Positions 1-8,435 of a stretch of 64,000 nt of DNA are shown piece by piece. Every line of letters starts with the position of its first letter. The stretch's first letter is position 1. A program made the position numbers and the translations under genes. The stretch is from Robertmurraya dakarensis. Lineage in GTDB: Bacteria; Bacillota; Bacilli; Bacillales; Cytobacillaceae. A model generated the notes under the pieces. It was not told the origin of the DNA and did no database searches. It worked only from the letters and a program-made list of their open reading frames with translations. The DNA lies in the NCBI RefSeq assembly GCF_900156875.1, contig NZ_LT707408.1, forward strand, positions 514,946 through 578,945, given 5' to 3'.

Positions 1-956
1 GCTATACCAAGCGCAAAGCGGATGAATACGAGCTGCCAGAAATTCGTAACAAAGGCCCCAGGTAAATAAAAGATGGCCGCTAAAAATAGGAGGGTAATTA
101 GTATTTTAATATAACCAAAGCGATCGCCTACTTTTCCCCATTGCCTTGCCATCATTAAGTTGCCAAGTCCAGCGGCAGAAAAGGCAATGCCAGAAAATAG
201 TGCCAAATTTTCTTGTCCGTGGAGTTCACTGACATATAGGGATAGAATCGGTTGAATACTAAAATGTGCAATTTGAATAAGGGTTGAAATAAGCAGAACA
301 TTTAATAAAACAGGATGCTGTGTTATATGCCTAATAACTTCCTTGCTGGAATAATTCGTTTTGGCCCCTTTTTTATCCTGCATTCGATATTCTTTCGTTG
401 CAATGACTAATAAAGCTGAGATAAGGATTGCAATTGACGTCCATCTAAAGGTTGTTGCATATCCAACTGTATCAGCCAGAACTCCCCCGAGCAGAGGGCC
501 GAATAACTGTCCGGTGATACTGCCGGTCTGTAATGTGCCTAGCACTCGTCCTGCGATTTCTCTAGGGGTCTGGGTGGAGATAAAAGCCTGGGACATAGAA
601 ATGAAACCGGCGAAGATACCCATAAAGGATCTAAGGACAAATAACTGCCAAACAGATGTGACGAAACCCATTAAAAGAATAGAAAAACCTAATCCAAACG
701 CGGAAAAGATCAAGATTTTCTTCCGGCCATACCGGTCCCCAATCCGACCCCAAATAGGTGAGAAGATAAAGGCGGTTACAAACGTAACTCCGAACGTGAT
801 ACCTGCCCATTGTTGTACATATTGCTCGGAATAATGCCCAAATGTTTCAATATACAAGGCAATAAAAGGAAGAACCATTGTCATGCTGCCGCCAATGAAA
901 AAATTGGCAAACCACATAATCATTAAGTTCCGCTTTGCCAAACTTTGTTCGTTCAT
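1..956 (-). CDS. MFS transporter, partial (C-terminus beyond window)
   Basis: About 318 codons of a major facilitator superfamily transporter run off the left edge. Translation on the minus strand from the ATG at 956 begins MNEQSLAKRN and gives alternating hydrophobic segments. The MFS signature GRIGDRYGRKK lies near residues 70-80, after the second membrane segment, and a related GKVGDRFG stretch occurs in the second half. The family exports drugs or other small molecules across the plasma membrane using the proton gradient; the substrate cannot be inferred here. An AAGAAAGAAG-like ribosome binding site precedes the start. The gene is divergent from the HAD hydrolase at 1171. Family membership is secure; specific function is not. 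Confidence 0.85.
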   Translation of the reverse strand, partial: MNEQSLAKRNLMIMWFANFFIGGSMTMVLPFIALYIETFGHYSEQYVQQWAGITFGVTFVTAFIFSPIWGRIGDRYGRKKILIFSAFGLGFSILLMGFVTSVWQLFVLRSFMGIFAGFISMSQAFISTQTPREIAGRVLGTLQTGSITGQLFGPLLGGVLADTVGYATTFRWTSIAILISALLVIATKEYRMQDKKGAKTNYSSKEVIRHITQHPVLLNVLLISTLIQIAHFSIQPILSLYVSELHGQENLALFSGIAFSAAGLGNLMMARQWGKVGDRFGYIKILITLLFLAAIFYLPGAFVTNFWQLVFIRFALGI

Positions 957-1170
957 GGTAACACTTCTTTCTTGAAAAACATTTCGTTTTCCTAAATATT
1001 ATAATAAGGCAATTTACAATTAATACAAATATTTTTAACTGGGGCAGAACACCTGACATTTGTATCCGAAAATTGCAAAGCTTCTATTTACTTATTCCTC
1101 ATTTCCTTGTAACCTTAATTTTAAGCAGAAAAAGTTGCAGATTTTTATGGGGAAATGAGGTTGTCTAGTA

Positions 1171-1965
1171 ATGATTAACGCAATTTTCTTTGATCTTGAT
1201 GATACATTGCTTTGGGATCAAAAAAGTGTAAAAGAAGCATTTGCAGCAACATGTAAAGTGGCACAGGAAAAATACGGTGTGGACCCAGAGGTTTTCGAAG
1301 AAGCGGTTCGAAAGGAAGCAAGAGAGCTGTATGCATCCTATGAAACATATTCCTTCACACAAATGATAGGAATTAATCCTTTTGAAGGCTTATGGGGCAA
1401 TTTCTTAGATGATGATGACAATTTCCGTAAAATGAAGGATATTGTTCCTGGATATAGAAAAGATGCTTGGACGAAAGGGCTTGAGGCAGTTGGAATCAAC
1501 GATCCCGAATTTGGACAAGAACTAGCGGAGCGTTTTCCTGCTGAACGCCGAAAAAAACCATTTGTTTATGAAGAATCCTTCCAGGTGTTAGATAAGTTAA
1601 AGGGGAAATACAAGCTATTGCTCTTAACAAACGGTTCACCAGACCTTCAGAATACGAAGCTTGAGATAACGCCTGAGCTGGTTCCGTATTTTGATCAGAT
1701 TGTGATTTCTGGTGCATTTGGCAGAGGAAAGCCAGATCCAACCATATTTGAACATGCTTTAGAGCGTATGAATATAAAGAAAGACGAAGCGATCATGGTC
1801 GGAGATAATTTGATGACCGATATTTTAGGTGCTTCTCGTGTTGGCATGAAGTCTGTTTGGATTAATCGCCATGACAAGGAACGCAATGAAGTGGTTCCAG
1901 ATTTTGAAATCAAACATCTTGAAGAGCTTTTTACCATTCTTGAAGAATTAAACAAAGAAAACTAG
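1171..1965 (+). CDS. HAD superfamily hydrolase (YsaA-like)
   Basis: A 264-residue haloacid dehalogenase-type phosphatase. Motif I is FFDLDDT, with the nucleophile and acid aspartates at residues 8 and 10. Motif II is the LLTNGS stretch, the lysine motif is GKPDP, and motif IV is VGDNLMTD, so all catalytic motifs are present. An alpha-helical cap lies between motifs I and II. The size and motifs fit the B. subtilis YsaA-type group, often annotated as phosphoserine or general phosphatases; the real substrate is unknown. The ATG follows a GAGG ribosome binding site by about ten bases. The gene stands alone, and its stop codon is followed within four bases by the unusual repeat array described separately. 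Confidence 0.88.
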   Translation: MINAIFFDLDDTLLWDQKSVKEAFAATCKVAQEKYGVDPEVFEEAVRKEARELYASYETYSFTQMIGINPFEGLWGNFLDDDDNFRKMKDIVPGYRKDAWTKGLEAVGINDPEFGQELAERFPAERRKKPFVYEESFQVLDKLKGKYKLLLLTNGSPDLQNTKLEITPELVPYFDQIVISGAFGRGKPDPTIFEHALERMNIKKDEAIMVGDNLMTDILGASRVGMKSVWINRHDKERNEVVPDFEIKHLEELFTILEELNKEN

Positions 1966-1968
1966 GTT

Positions 1969-2093
1969 TGGCCGATATATGTGTAAAAGTGACCGATATA
2001 TCGAAAATGTAGCCGATATCTCAGTGAAAGTGACCGATATATCGAAAAACTGACCGATAACCATGCTAAAGTGACCGATATCGGAAAAAATGG
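1969..2093. repeat. Six-unit phased repeat array (CCGATA type)
   Basis: Six copies of a CCGATA-centred unit begin at 1969, 1990, 2010, 2031, 2051 and 2072, that is, at intervals of 21, 20, 21, 20 and 21 bases. Odd units (21 bases) end in AAAG. Even units (20 bases) read TGACCGATATATCGAAAA with variable ends. Units 2 and 4 contain the perfect palindrome CGATATATCG, and unit 6 contains CCGATATCGG. The array starts four bases after the HAD gene stop and ends about 30 bases before a strong hairpin, so it is probably transcribed as a 3' untranslated region. The repetition is directly visible; its function is unknown. A second array of the same spacing lies at 37258. Confidence 0.9.
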
Positions 2094-2123
2094 TACAAAA
2101 CCCGCCTATTCACTAGCAAAGGA

Positions 2124-2160
2124 GACAGCAAAAGGGTGTGATTCCACCCCTTTTGCTGTC
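2124..2160. terminator. Strong hairpin, probable terminator of the HAD gene
   Basis: The arms GACAGCAAAAGGGTG and CACCCCTTTTGCTGTC pair almost perfectly around a TGATTC loop, with one bulge. No long T run follows on the plus strand, so termination efficiency is uncertain. The position after the repeat array suggests it ends that transcript. Confidence 0.6.
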
Positions 2161-2242
2161 AAATCCTTTAGTATCCTCTCTTTTATCCTTCCGTTACACT
2201 CAACAATTCAACAACCCAAATGAACAAATGGAGGTTTGACGT

Positions 2243-4390
2243 ATGTTACAAAAAGCAAAAGAATACCTGCAGTCTTATTTTGGTTATTCATCTTTTCGCA
2301 GCGGGCAGGAAGATGCGATTTCCTCAGTGTTAAATGGAGAAGACGTCCTGTGCGTAATGCCGACTGGAGGAGGCAAATCGATTTGTTATCAAATCCCCGC
2401 ATTGGTTCTAGAAGGGACTACCATTGTTATTTCACCCCTTATTTCGCTAATGAAAGATCAAGTGGATGCGCTGTTGCAGGCGGGGATTGCTGCTACTTAT
2501 ATAAACAGCTCAATTAGCATCAGTGAAGCAAATGAAAGAATCCGAGATGCAATGGAAGGTAGGTATAAGCTTCTTTACATAGCTCCTGAACGTCTAGAGT
2601 CATCTGACTTCATCAGGAGTTTAGAAAAAATGGAAATCCCATTAATTGCGGTTGATGAAGCACATTGTATATCTCAATGGGGACATGATTTTCGTCCGAG
2701 CTACCTGCATATCCAAAGAATGATTGACAGGCTGCCTCAAAAGCCGCAAGTGATGGCTTTAACAGCAACGGCGACCCCGATGGTAAGGAAGGATATTACG
2801 CAAACTCTCCATATTAATGAAGAGAATACCATCATGACAGGTTTTGAAAGGGAAAATCTCTCCTTCCATGTAATCAAAGGGCAGGATCGTTATGCCTATC
2901 TGAAAAATTATGTGAAGAAAAATACTGAAGAGGCAGGCATTATTTATGCTGCGACAAGAAAAACGGTTGATCAGCTTTACGAAAAGCTTCGAAAAGAAAA
3001 TATAAAAGTTGGCAGATATCATGCGGGGATGGGTGACAAAGATCGAATGCTTGAGCAAGAGAAATTCCTGCAGGATCAAACCACCGTTATGGTTGCCACA
3101 TCTGCATTTGGAATGGGCATTGATAAATCAAATATACGTTATGTCGTTCATTTCCAGCTTCCCAAAAATATGGAAAGCTACTATCAAGAGGCCGGACGTG
3201 CCGGACGAGATGGGCTTGATAGTGATTGTACCGTGTTATACTCACCTCAAGATGTTCAGGTACAGCGTTTTTTAATCGACCAATCAGCTGATAGAAGCAG
3301 AATTGCGACGGAGCTTGAAAAGCTTCAAGCAATGATTGATTATTGCCATACAGAGCTTTGCTTGCAGGGACATATTCTTGAATATTTTGGCGAAGAAGAA
3401 ATTAAGCCATGCGGGCGCTGCGGGAATTGTATGGACTCCCGTTCTAGTATTGATGTAACAAAGGAAGCGCAGATGGTATTATCGTGTATCATTCGAATGG
3501 GGCAGAGGTTTGGAAAGAATGCAGTGGCTCAAGTATTGACCGGTTCGAAAAATAAAAAAATCCTCGATTTAAAATTTGATCAACTGCCAACTTACGGAAT
3601 TTTAAAAGAGAAAAGCGTAAAGGAAATAAGTGAATTTATAGAGTTCTTAATATCGCAAGAATGTATTGGTGTCGAGCATGGTTCATTCCCAACGATATTT
3701 GTATCACCGGCAGGAAAAGAAGTACTGCTTGGAAATAGAGAAGTCTATAGAAAAGAAATTGTACAGGCCAAGCCCGCGATTTCCGCAAATGACCCGCTAT
3801 TCGACGAGCTCCGCAAGATTAGGAAAATAATCGCTGAAAATGAAAAAGTACCCCCATTTGTCATTTTCTCAGATACGTCATTGAAGGATATGTGTGTCAA
3901 ATTGCCTCACAATGAGGAAGAGTTTCTTCAGGTTAGCGGGGTAGGGGAGCATAAACTACAAAAATATGGTGGAGAATTTATCAATAAAATTATTGAATTT
4001 TGCCGGCAGCATCCAGAAAGACTAGAGGAAAAACAACAAACACCCGCTGCGAATCAGCCCAAAAAGCCTGCAAAAAAAGCAGAGAAAAATTCTCATTACA
4101 TAACGTTGGAATTATTTAATGACGGATTAACGGTAGGGGAAATCGCAAAGAAGCGTGAGCTTTCAACAAATACAATCGAGAATCATCTTATTCACTGTGC
4201 TGACGAAGGGATGGAAGTAGATTTTTCAGAAGTGCTGCCACAGACTATTATACCGCTTATTGAAAAGGCTGTGGAGGAAGCAGGCAGAGAAAAGCTGAAA
4301 CCCATTAAGGAGCTTCTCCCGAAGGAAATTTCCTATTTTATGATTAAAGTGTATCTGCAAAATAGCAAAATTGGTGTCAAGACTGAGTAG
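2243..4390 (+). CDS. recQ: ATP-dependent DNA helicase RecQ
   Basis: A 715-residue RecQ helicase, a 3'-5' DNA unwinding enzyme acting in recombination and replication-fork repair. The Walker A motif MPTGGGKS is at residues 39-46 and the DEAH box at about 138-141, followed by QWGHDFRPSY, the aromatic-rich RecQ loop. The helicase C motif QEAGRAGRDG is present. A four-cysteine zinc site (CGRCGNC near residue 393) marks the RQC region. A later segment containing QVSGVGEHKLQKYG matches an HRDC domain, and the last 100 residues carry a helix-turn-helix-like extension (LTVGEIAKKRELSTNTIENH). The protein is longer than the roughly 590-residue B. subtilis RecQ because of this tail. It is a single-gene unit with a good ribosome binding site (GGAGG). 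Confidence 0.95.
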   Translation: MLQKAKEYLQSYFGYSSFRSGQEDAISSVLNGEDVLCVMPTGGGKSICYQIPALVLEGTTIVISPLISLMKDQVDALLQAGIAATYINSSISISEANERIRDAMEGRYKLLYIAPERLESSDFIRSLEKMEIPLIAVDEAHCISQWGHDFRPSYLHIQRMIDRLPQKPQVMALTATATPMVRKDITQTLHINEENTIMTGFERENLSFHVIKGQDRYAYLKNYVKKNTEEAGIIYAATRKTVDQLYEKLRKENIKVGRYHAGMGDKDRMLEQEKFLQDQTTVMVATSAFGMGIDKSNIRYVVHFQLPKNMESYYQEAGRAGRDGLDSDCTVLYSPQDVQVQRFLIDQSADRSRIATELEKLQAMIDYCHTELCLQGHILEYFGEEEIKPCGRCGNCMDSRSSIDVTKEAQMVLSCIIRMGQRFGKNAVAQVLTGSKNKKILDLKFDQLPTYGILKEKSVKEISEFIEFLISQECIGVEHGSFPTIFVSPAGKEVLLGNREVYRKEIVQAKPAISANDPLFDELRKIRKIIAENEKVPPFVIFSDTSLKDMCVKLPHNEEEFLQVSGVGEHKLQKYGGEFINKIIEFCRQHPERLEEKQQTPAANQPKKPAKKAEKNSHYITLELFNDGLTVGEIAKKRELSTNTIENHLIHCADEGMEVDFSEVLPQTIIPLIEKAVEEAGREKLKPIKELLPKEISYFMIKVYLQNSKIGVKTE

Positions 4391-4395
4391 TTAAA

Positions 4396-4472
4396 AAAGG
4401 ACGCAGCTGGTACTGCACCCAAAGTTAGAGTGAAAATCAAACTTTTTGGGGTCACAACCGCCAGCGTCCTTT
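4396..4472. terminator. Long bidirectional terminator between recQ and the oxidoreductase gene
   Basis: The outer arms AAAGGACGC and GCGTCCTTT enclose a second pairing (CACCCAAAGTT with AACTTTTTGGGGT). T runs follow on both strands, six T on the minus strand. It separates two convergent genes and can serve both. Confidence 0.75.
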
Positions 4473-4479
4473 CTTATAA

Positions 4480-5475
4480 TCATGAAAGTTTTACAATCAT
4501 TCGTCCCTTTGCTTGTCCTTTCAAAATCGTGTCTAACGCTTGAGGGAGTTCTTCTAAACTTATTTCATGTTGTATCGTTTCGAGAAGATCTTCTGTTTTG
4601 AAGTCAGTAGCTAATCTGTTCCAAATGGTTTTTCTCATTTCCATTGGACAGTAGACGGAATCAATTCCAAGCAGATTTACTCCCCGTAAAATAAATGGAA
4701 ATACGGAAGCAGGAAGATCAGTTCCGCCAGTTAGACCGCTCACAGCAGCAGAACCGCCGTATGTAATTTTACTTAAAACAGCAGCAAGTGACTTTCCGCC
4801 AACAGGGTCGACTGCACCAGCCCAAAGTTGTTTATCAAGTGGCTTTAGTTTCTCTCCTAGTACTTCTTCTCTTGAAATTACTTCACTTGCACCGATTTTC
4901 TTCAGGTAATCATGTTCAGATGCCTTGCCTGTACTTGCGACCACTTCGTAGCCTTTTTTAGCAAGGATTGAAACAGCTATGCTGCCTACACCGCCAGTAG
5001 CTCCTGTTACTAGGACTTTCCCTTTTTCAGGTGTTAAACCTGATTTCTCTAATTGATGAACAGACAAAGCGGCTGTAAATCCAGCTGTTCCATACACCAT
5101 GGATTCCTTCAGTGATAAACCAGTTGGCAGAGGGACGATCCACTCACTAGGAATTCTGGCGTATTCACTATAGCCTCCGTAATGAGAAACGCCAATTTCA
5201 TAGCTCGTCGCAATCACTTCATCGCCTTGTTGGAAGCGTGGATCACTCGAACTGACTACAACCCCCGCTAAATCAATTCCTGGAACGAAGGGATAACTTC
5301 TAACAATATTGCCATTCGGAAGGCTTGCCAGTCCGTCTTTGTAATTGACGCTGGAATAAGCGACTTTAATAACAACGTCACCTTCTGGCAGATTCTCTAG
5401 GTTAATCTCTTTCACTTCAGTGGTAACTTGATCATCTGTTTTATTTACAAAAAATGCTTTGAACTGATTTTCCAA
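4480..5475 (-). CDS. yhfP: YhdH/YhfP family quinone oxidoreductase (acrylyl-CoA reductase type)
   Basis: A 331-residue medium-chain dehydrogenase/reductase lacking the catalytic zinc ligands. The N-terminal GroES-like domain contains NYKDGLA and PGIDLAG, hallmarks of the YhdH/YhfP/AcuI subgroup. The nucleotide-binding domain has TGATGGVGSIA near residues 155-165. Members of the subgroup reduce acrylyl-CoA or quinone-like substrates with NADPH; which applies here is not visible. Translation starts at a TTG, supported by the AGAGGAG ribosome binding site eight bases upstream. It is a single-gene unit convergent with recQ and ends at the shared terminator. Confidence 0.9.
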   Translation of the reverse strand: MENQFKAFFVNKTDDQVTTEVKEINLENLPEGDVVIKVAYSSVNYKDGLASLPNGNIVRSYPFVPGIDLAGVVVSSSDPRFQQGDEVIATSYEIGVSHYGGYSEYARIPSEWIVPLPTGLSLKESMVYGTAGFTAALSVHQLEKSGLTPEKGKVLVTGATGGVGSIAVSILAKKGYEVVASTGKASEHDYLKKIGASEVISREEVLGEKLKPLDKQLWAGAVDPVGGKSLAAVLSKITYGGSAAVSGLTGGTDLPASVFPFILRGVNLLGIDSVYCPMEMRKTIWNRLATDFKTEDLLETIQHEISLEELPQALDTILKGQAKGRMIVKLS

Positions 5476-5558
5476 TCTTCAAACTCCTCTCACTTATCAG
5501 ATATTTATAGTATACGGGAAAATGGGAGTGAACTGAATGGTTAAGATGGTTAAAATTT

Positions 5559-6395
5559 CTAATTAATGTTTTTTAAATAAGGAATAACCTCGGACATCCT
5601 CTGTACAACCAAATCAGCAAATGTTTCATCGCCTAATCTGTATGCATCAATAAAGATTGTGGAGCAGCCAAGAGATTTAGCTGGGCGGATTTCATTTATC
5701 CAGTTATCCCCAATGCTCACAATTTCGTCATAAGACACTTGAAAGTGGTCTTTAATTTGCTCAAACCGATCCACTGTTTTAGTTGGTTTCTCTCCATTAA
5801 AGATTTTCAGTGCGAATATTTCATGAAGGCCGAGCTTTTGTAATATGGCTTCACTGTCAGGCTCAGGGCTATTGGTCAAAAGCACAAGGTCTCTTTTTTC
5901 ATGTACAGCCTTCAAAGCGTCCTTAAAGCCTGGAATTGGTTCCATGACAAACTGGGGGCTCATCATATATTCTCTTGTTTCTAAAAAAGCCTGGTAGGAA
6001 ACTTTATATTCCATTCCATAATGAGCTGCAATCGACATCGAAATCCACCATGGGTCACCGACATTAAGCATCTTTTCGAAATCAAGTTCAATTTTACTCG
6101 GATAAAGCTTTGCGATTTCTTCTTGCGAAAGCGGGTTTCCATTCCATTGATACGCTTCTTTTACGATATTGTCTAGCTGCACTAGAATGAGATCGTTTAC
6201 TACATCGAATATCCGTCCAATGATTAACGGATGTTCACCTATTTTAGCTGCACGGTAATCTTTTTCAAATAAATCTTGTTTACTTTCCGGTAGTTTCTCT
6301 TTTAGTCGTGCTGCTTGATAATCAAAGTGGTGGGTATCTTCGTAAAGAGTGCCATCTAAATCAAAGACCAACACTTTTGATTTTGATAAATTCAT
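5559..6395 (-). CDS. HAD family hydrolase
   Basis: A 278-residue HAD phosphatase. Motif I VFDLDGTLYED places the catalytic aspartates at residues 12 and 14. Motif II is LLTNSPEP, the lysine region is NGEKPTKT and motif IV is SIGDNWINE. The insert between motifs I and II forms a large helical cap. I chose the ATG at 6395 because AGAGGTGAAG lies at the right distance; a GTG at 6404 is possible but overlaps that site. The substrate is unknown. The gene is monocistronic and divergent from the ThrE-type exporter pair. Confidence 0.85.
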   Translation of the reverse strand: MNLSKSKVLVFDLDGTLYEDTHHFDYQAARLKEKLPESKQDLFEKDYRAAKIGEHPLIIGRIFDVVNDLILVQLDNIVKEAYQWNGNPLSQEEIAKLYPSKIELDFEKMLNVGDPWWISMSIAAHYGMEYKVSYQAFLETREYMMSPQFVMEPIPGFKDALKAVHEKRDLVLLTNSPEPDSEAILQKLGLHEIFALKIFNGEKPTKTVDRFEQIKDHFQVSYDEIVSIGDNWINEIRPAKSLGCSTIFIDAYRLGDETFADLVVQRMSEVIPYLKNIN

Positions 6396-6564
6396 GTTCT
6401 TCACCTCTATTATTCAGTGTAATACTTTTTGATGATTTATCTCTAGCATTATCCCTTTATTACGTTGAAGATAAGGATATGATACAATTTATCGCAGGTA
6501 AATAAGAAACATTATGACATCCTTAATCGTACAATTACTATGTTTCAATTCCGGGGGAAAGCAA

Positions 6565-7329
6565 ATGGACAAAGAAAAAATCTATACATACGATATCATG
6601 GAAGTTTGCTTGCTTGCGGGCAAGATTATGCTTCAAAGCGGTGCAGAAACGGCTCGTGTCGAGGATACGATGGGACGAATTGCTCATTCGTTAGGGGGAA
6701 AGGAATCACATAATTATGTTACCCCAACAGCTATTATTTTTTCCATCGAAAGTGAACAGCCTACCAAGACAAAGCTTATCCGAATAACCGAGCGAACGAC
6801 TGATTTACATAAAGTTACACTTGTCAATAGCGTTTCAAGAAGAATTAGCAATGGAGAATTAACCCTGGAAGAATCGTATCACGCACTAAAGGAGATCGAG
6901 TCTTCTTCAAACTATACTTATTCTATTCCTACACAGGTATCAGCTGCCGCGCTAGCCAGCGGTTGTTTTTTAATCATGTTTAAGGGGTCTTGGTACGATT
7001 TCTTGCCAGCATTTATCGCTGGAGGGGCAGGACTACTAAGCGTTATTTTCCTTCATCGCCTCGTCCCGATTAAGTTTTTTGCGGAGTTTGCAGCATCGTT
7101 AATAATTGGGATTCTCTCCTATTTATTCGTATTTACCGGGTGGGGTGTCGAAATCGATAAAATTATTATAGGATCTGTTATGCCTTTAGTTCCAGGCCTC
7201 CTCCTCACCAATGCCGTTCGAGACTTAATGACCGGTCATTTGGTTTCAGGAATATCGAAAGGAGCGGAAGCGCTGCTGACTGCATTTGCTATTGGGTCAG
7301 GGATTGCGGTTGTTCTTTCGTTTATCTGA
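6565..7329 (+). CDS. Threonine/serine exporter family protein, large part (ThrE/YjjP)
   Basis: A 254-residue protein of the ThrE N-terminal family (DUF1212, YjjP-like). The hydrophilic first 120 residues contain the family signature MLQSGAETARVEDTM, and about five membrane segments follow. The family works with a small ThrE_2 partner to export threonine and serine; here the partner is the next gene, 15 bases downstream. The start at 6565 is preferred over an upstream ATG because CCGGGGGAAAG lies just before it. Transport specificity is inferred from the family only. Confidence 0.88.
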   Translation: MDKEKIYTYDIMEVCLLAGKIMLQSGAETARVEDTMGRIAHSLGGKESHNYVTPTAIIFSIESEQPTKTKLIRITERTTDLHKVTLVNSVSRRISNGELTLEESYHALKEIESSSNYTYSIPTQVSAAALASGCFLIMFKGSWYDFLPAFIAGGAGLLSVIFLHRLVPIKFFAEFAASLIIGILSYLFVFTGWGVEIDKIIIGSVMPLVPGLLLTNAVRDLMTGHLVSGISKGAEALLTAFAIGSGIAVVLSFI

Positions 7330-7344
7330 GAAAGGAGATGTGGA

Positions 7345-7809
7345 ATGTTGCCTATTTTAGAACAACTGATTACGAGCTTTATCGCATCAGCGGCGTTTGG
7401 AATTATCTTCAATACGCAAAAGGAATCCCTTCTGCCATGTGGGGTTGTTGGTATGGCAGGCTGGGTTATTTACTTTTTAATGACAGAATCTGACTTCGAT
7501 TCAGTCGGGGCTACACTGGCGGCTTCCTTTGTCGTCGCTGTAATTAGTCAGCTTTTTGCAAAAATGTATAAGACCCCTATTATCATCTTCATTGTAGCGG
7601 GCATTATTCCCTTGGTTCCTGGCGGGATGGCTTATGATGCCATGAGAAATTTTGTCGAAAATAACTATAATTTAGCGGTCAGTTTAGCGGCAAAGGCCTT
7701 TCTGCTATCAGGGGCAATTGCGTTAGGGCTGATTTTTTCTGAGGTCATAAACCAAGTGATCAGAAAAACAAAGGAAACCCCGAAAATTAAAATGAAACGT
7801 ACGCCATAA
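7345..7809 (+). CDS. Threonine/serine exporter family protein, small part (ThrE_2/YjjB)
   Basis: A 154-residue membrane protein of the ThrE_2 family (PF12821-like) with four to five hydrophobic segments. The typical GIIPLVPGGMAYDAM motif sits in the middle, and the large partner has a matching MPLVPGLLLTNAVRD. The two proteins together correspond to the fused ThrE of corynebacteria. Translation starts at an ATG after AAAGGAGATG, and the operon is just these two genes. The last 20 residues form a basic cytoplasmic tail. Confidence 0.88.
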   Translation: MLPILEQLITSFIASAAFGIIFNTQKESLLPCGVVGMAGWVIYFLMTESDFDSVGATLAASFVVAVISQLFAKMYKTPIIIFIVAGIIPLVPGGMAYDAMRNFVENNYNLAVSLAAKAFLLSGAIALGLIFSEVINQVIRKTKETPKIKMKRTP

Positions 7810-7885
7810 TCTTTGGAACTTCATCCAATAACATGCAGAATCTTGCCCCCGTGTTCGGTACAAAATATAAGCAGGGGGTGGAATA

Positions 7886-8044
7886 ATGGCACAAGACGTT
7901 CTTTGTGAAGTAGCAAATTGTGTTCATAATCGGGATGGAATGAAATGTGGTGCATCAGAGATTTTTGTGGTTAGTCATAGAGGAAAAGAAGCAAATGATA
8001 GCAGGGAAACAGATTGTAAAACATTTGAACCTGAAGGACTTTAA
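7886..8044 (+). CDS. DUF1540 domain small protein
   Basis: A 52-residue protein that begins MAQDVLCEVANCVHNRDGM and contains four cysteines (VLCEVANC, MKCGAS, TDCKTF), the DUF1540 pattern. This domain is common in spore-forming Firmicutes and is thought to bind metal through its cysteines, but no function is established. A GCAGGGGGTGG ribosome binding site precedes the ATG. The gene is followed immediately by a terminator and is probably an independent unit. Confidence 0.85.
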   Translation: MAQDVLCEVANCVHNRDGMKCGASEIFVVSHRGKEANDSRETDCKTFEPEGL

Positions 8045-8047
8045 AAG

Positions 8048-8083
8048 AAAGAAGGCAGCCTAAACGGGCTGTCTTCTTTATTT
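8048..8083 (+). terminator. Intrinsic terminator after the DUF1540 gene
   Basis: GAAGGCAGCC and GGGCTGTCTTC form a stem around TAAAC, followed by a T-rich run. Confidence 0.8.
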
Positions 8084-8207
8084 ATGATTGATTTCCAAAA
8101 ACAGGCATAATTAAGGCATAGTTGAGAAAAATATGAGAAACCAGTTAAAATCTGGCGCTCCTTATGGTTCATTACCAAGAATATTATTGTATTTAGGATG
8201 ATAGAGC

Positions 8208-8435
8208 TTGATTACATTGACATTTTGTACGGTCTACATAGCCCTGCTTTCACTCGTTTCAACAATCGATATGTTTATTTATAAACAATCCTTCTTAACA
8301 TCCCTTTCCTACCTGTTTATGCAAGGAAAGGGGACAAATGAATGGATGATCAACGTGGGAGTGGGAGTTGGTTTTTTATACGCTATTGCGGTAGATTATC
8401 GACTGAAAAAAGGTAAAGGATCCCAAAAAGGATGA
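8208..8435 (+). CDS. Small membrane protein of germinant receptor operon (D-gene type)
   Basis: A 75-residue protein with two predicted membrane segments (residues about 2-24 and 48-63) and a lysine-rich tail. It starts at a TTG with AGGATG about seven bases upstream. Its last codons overlap the start of the GerB-type gene by four bases, so the two are translationally coupled. Small two-helix D proteins encoded in ger operons are known from B. megaterium and B. subtilis and modulate receptor output; this gene fits that group by size, topology and location. Sequence similarity could not be checked. Confidence 0.7.
   Translation: MITLTFCTVYIALLSLVSTIDMFIYKQSFLTSLSYLFMQGKGTNEWMINVGVGVGFLYAIAVDYRLKKGKGSQKG

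Noticed and set aside
361-834. 157-codon plus-strand open reading frame
   Set aside because: It lies opposite the MFS transporter gene, has no ribosome binding site and reads as low-complexity antisense.
1969-2093. Phased repeats considered as a CRISPR array
   Set aside because: Units are 20-21 bases with no unique spacers, and no cas genes are present.
8085-8207. Sigma-G promoter before the germination operon
   Set aside because: CATAATTA and CATAGTT are -10-like, but no -35 lies at an acceptable distance.
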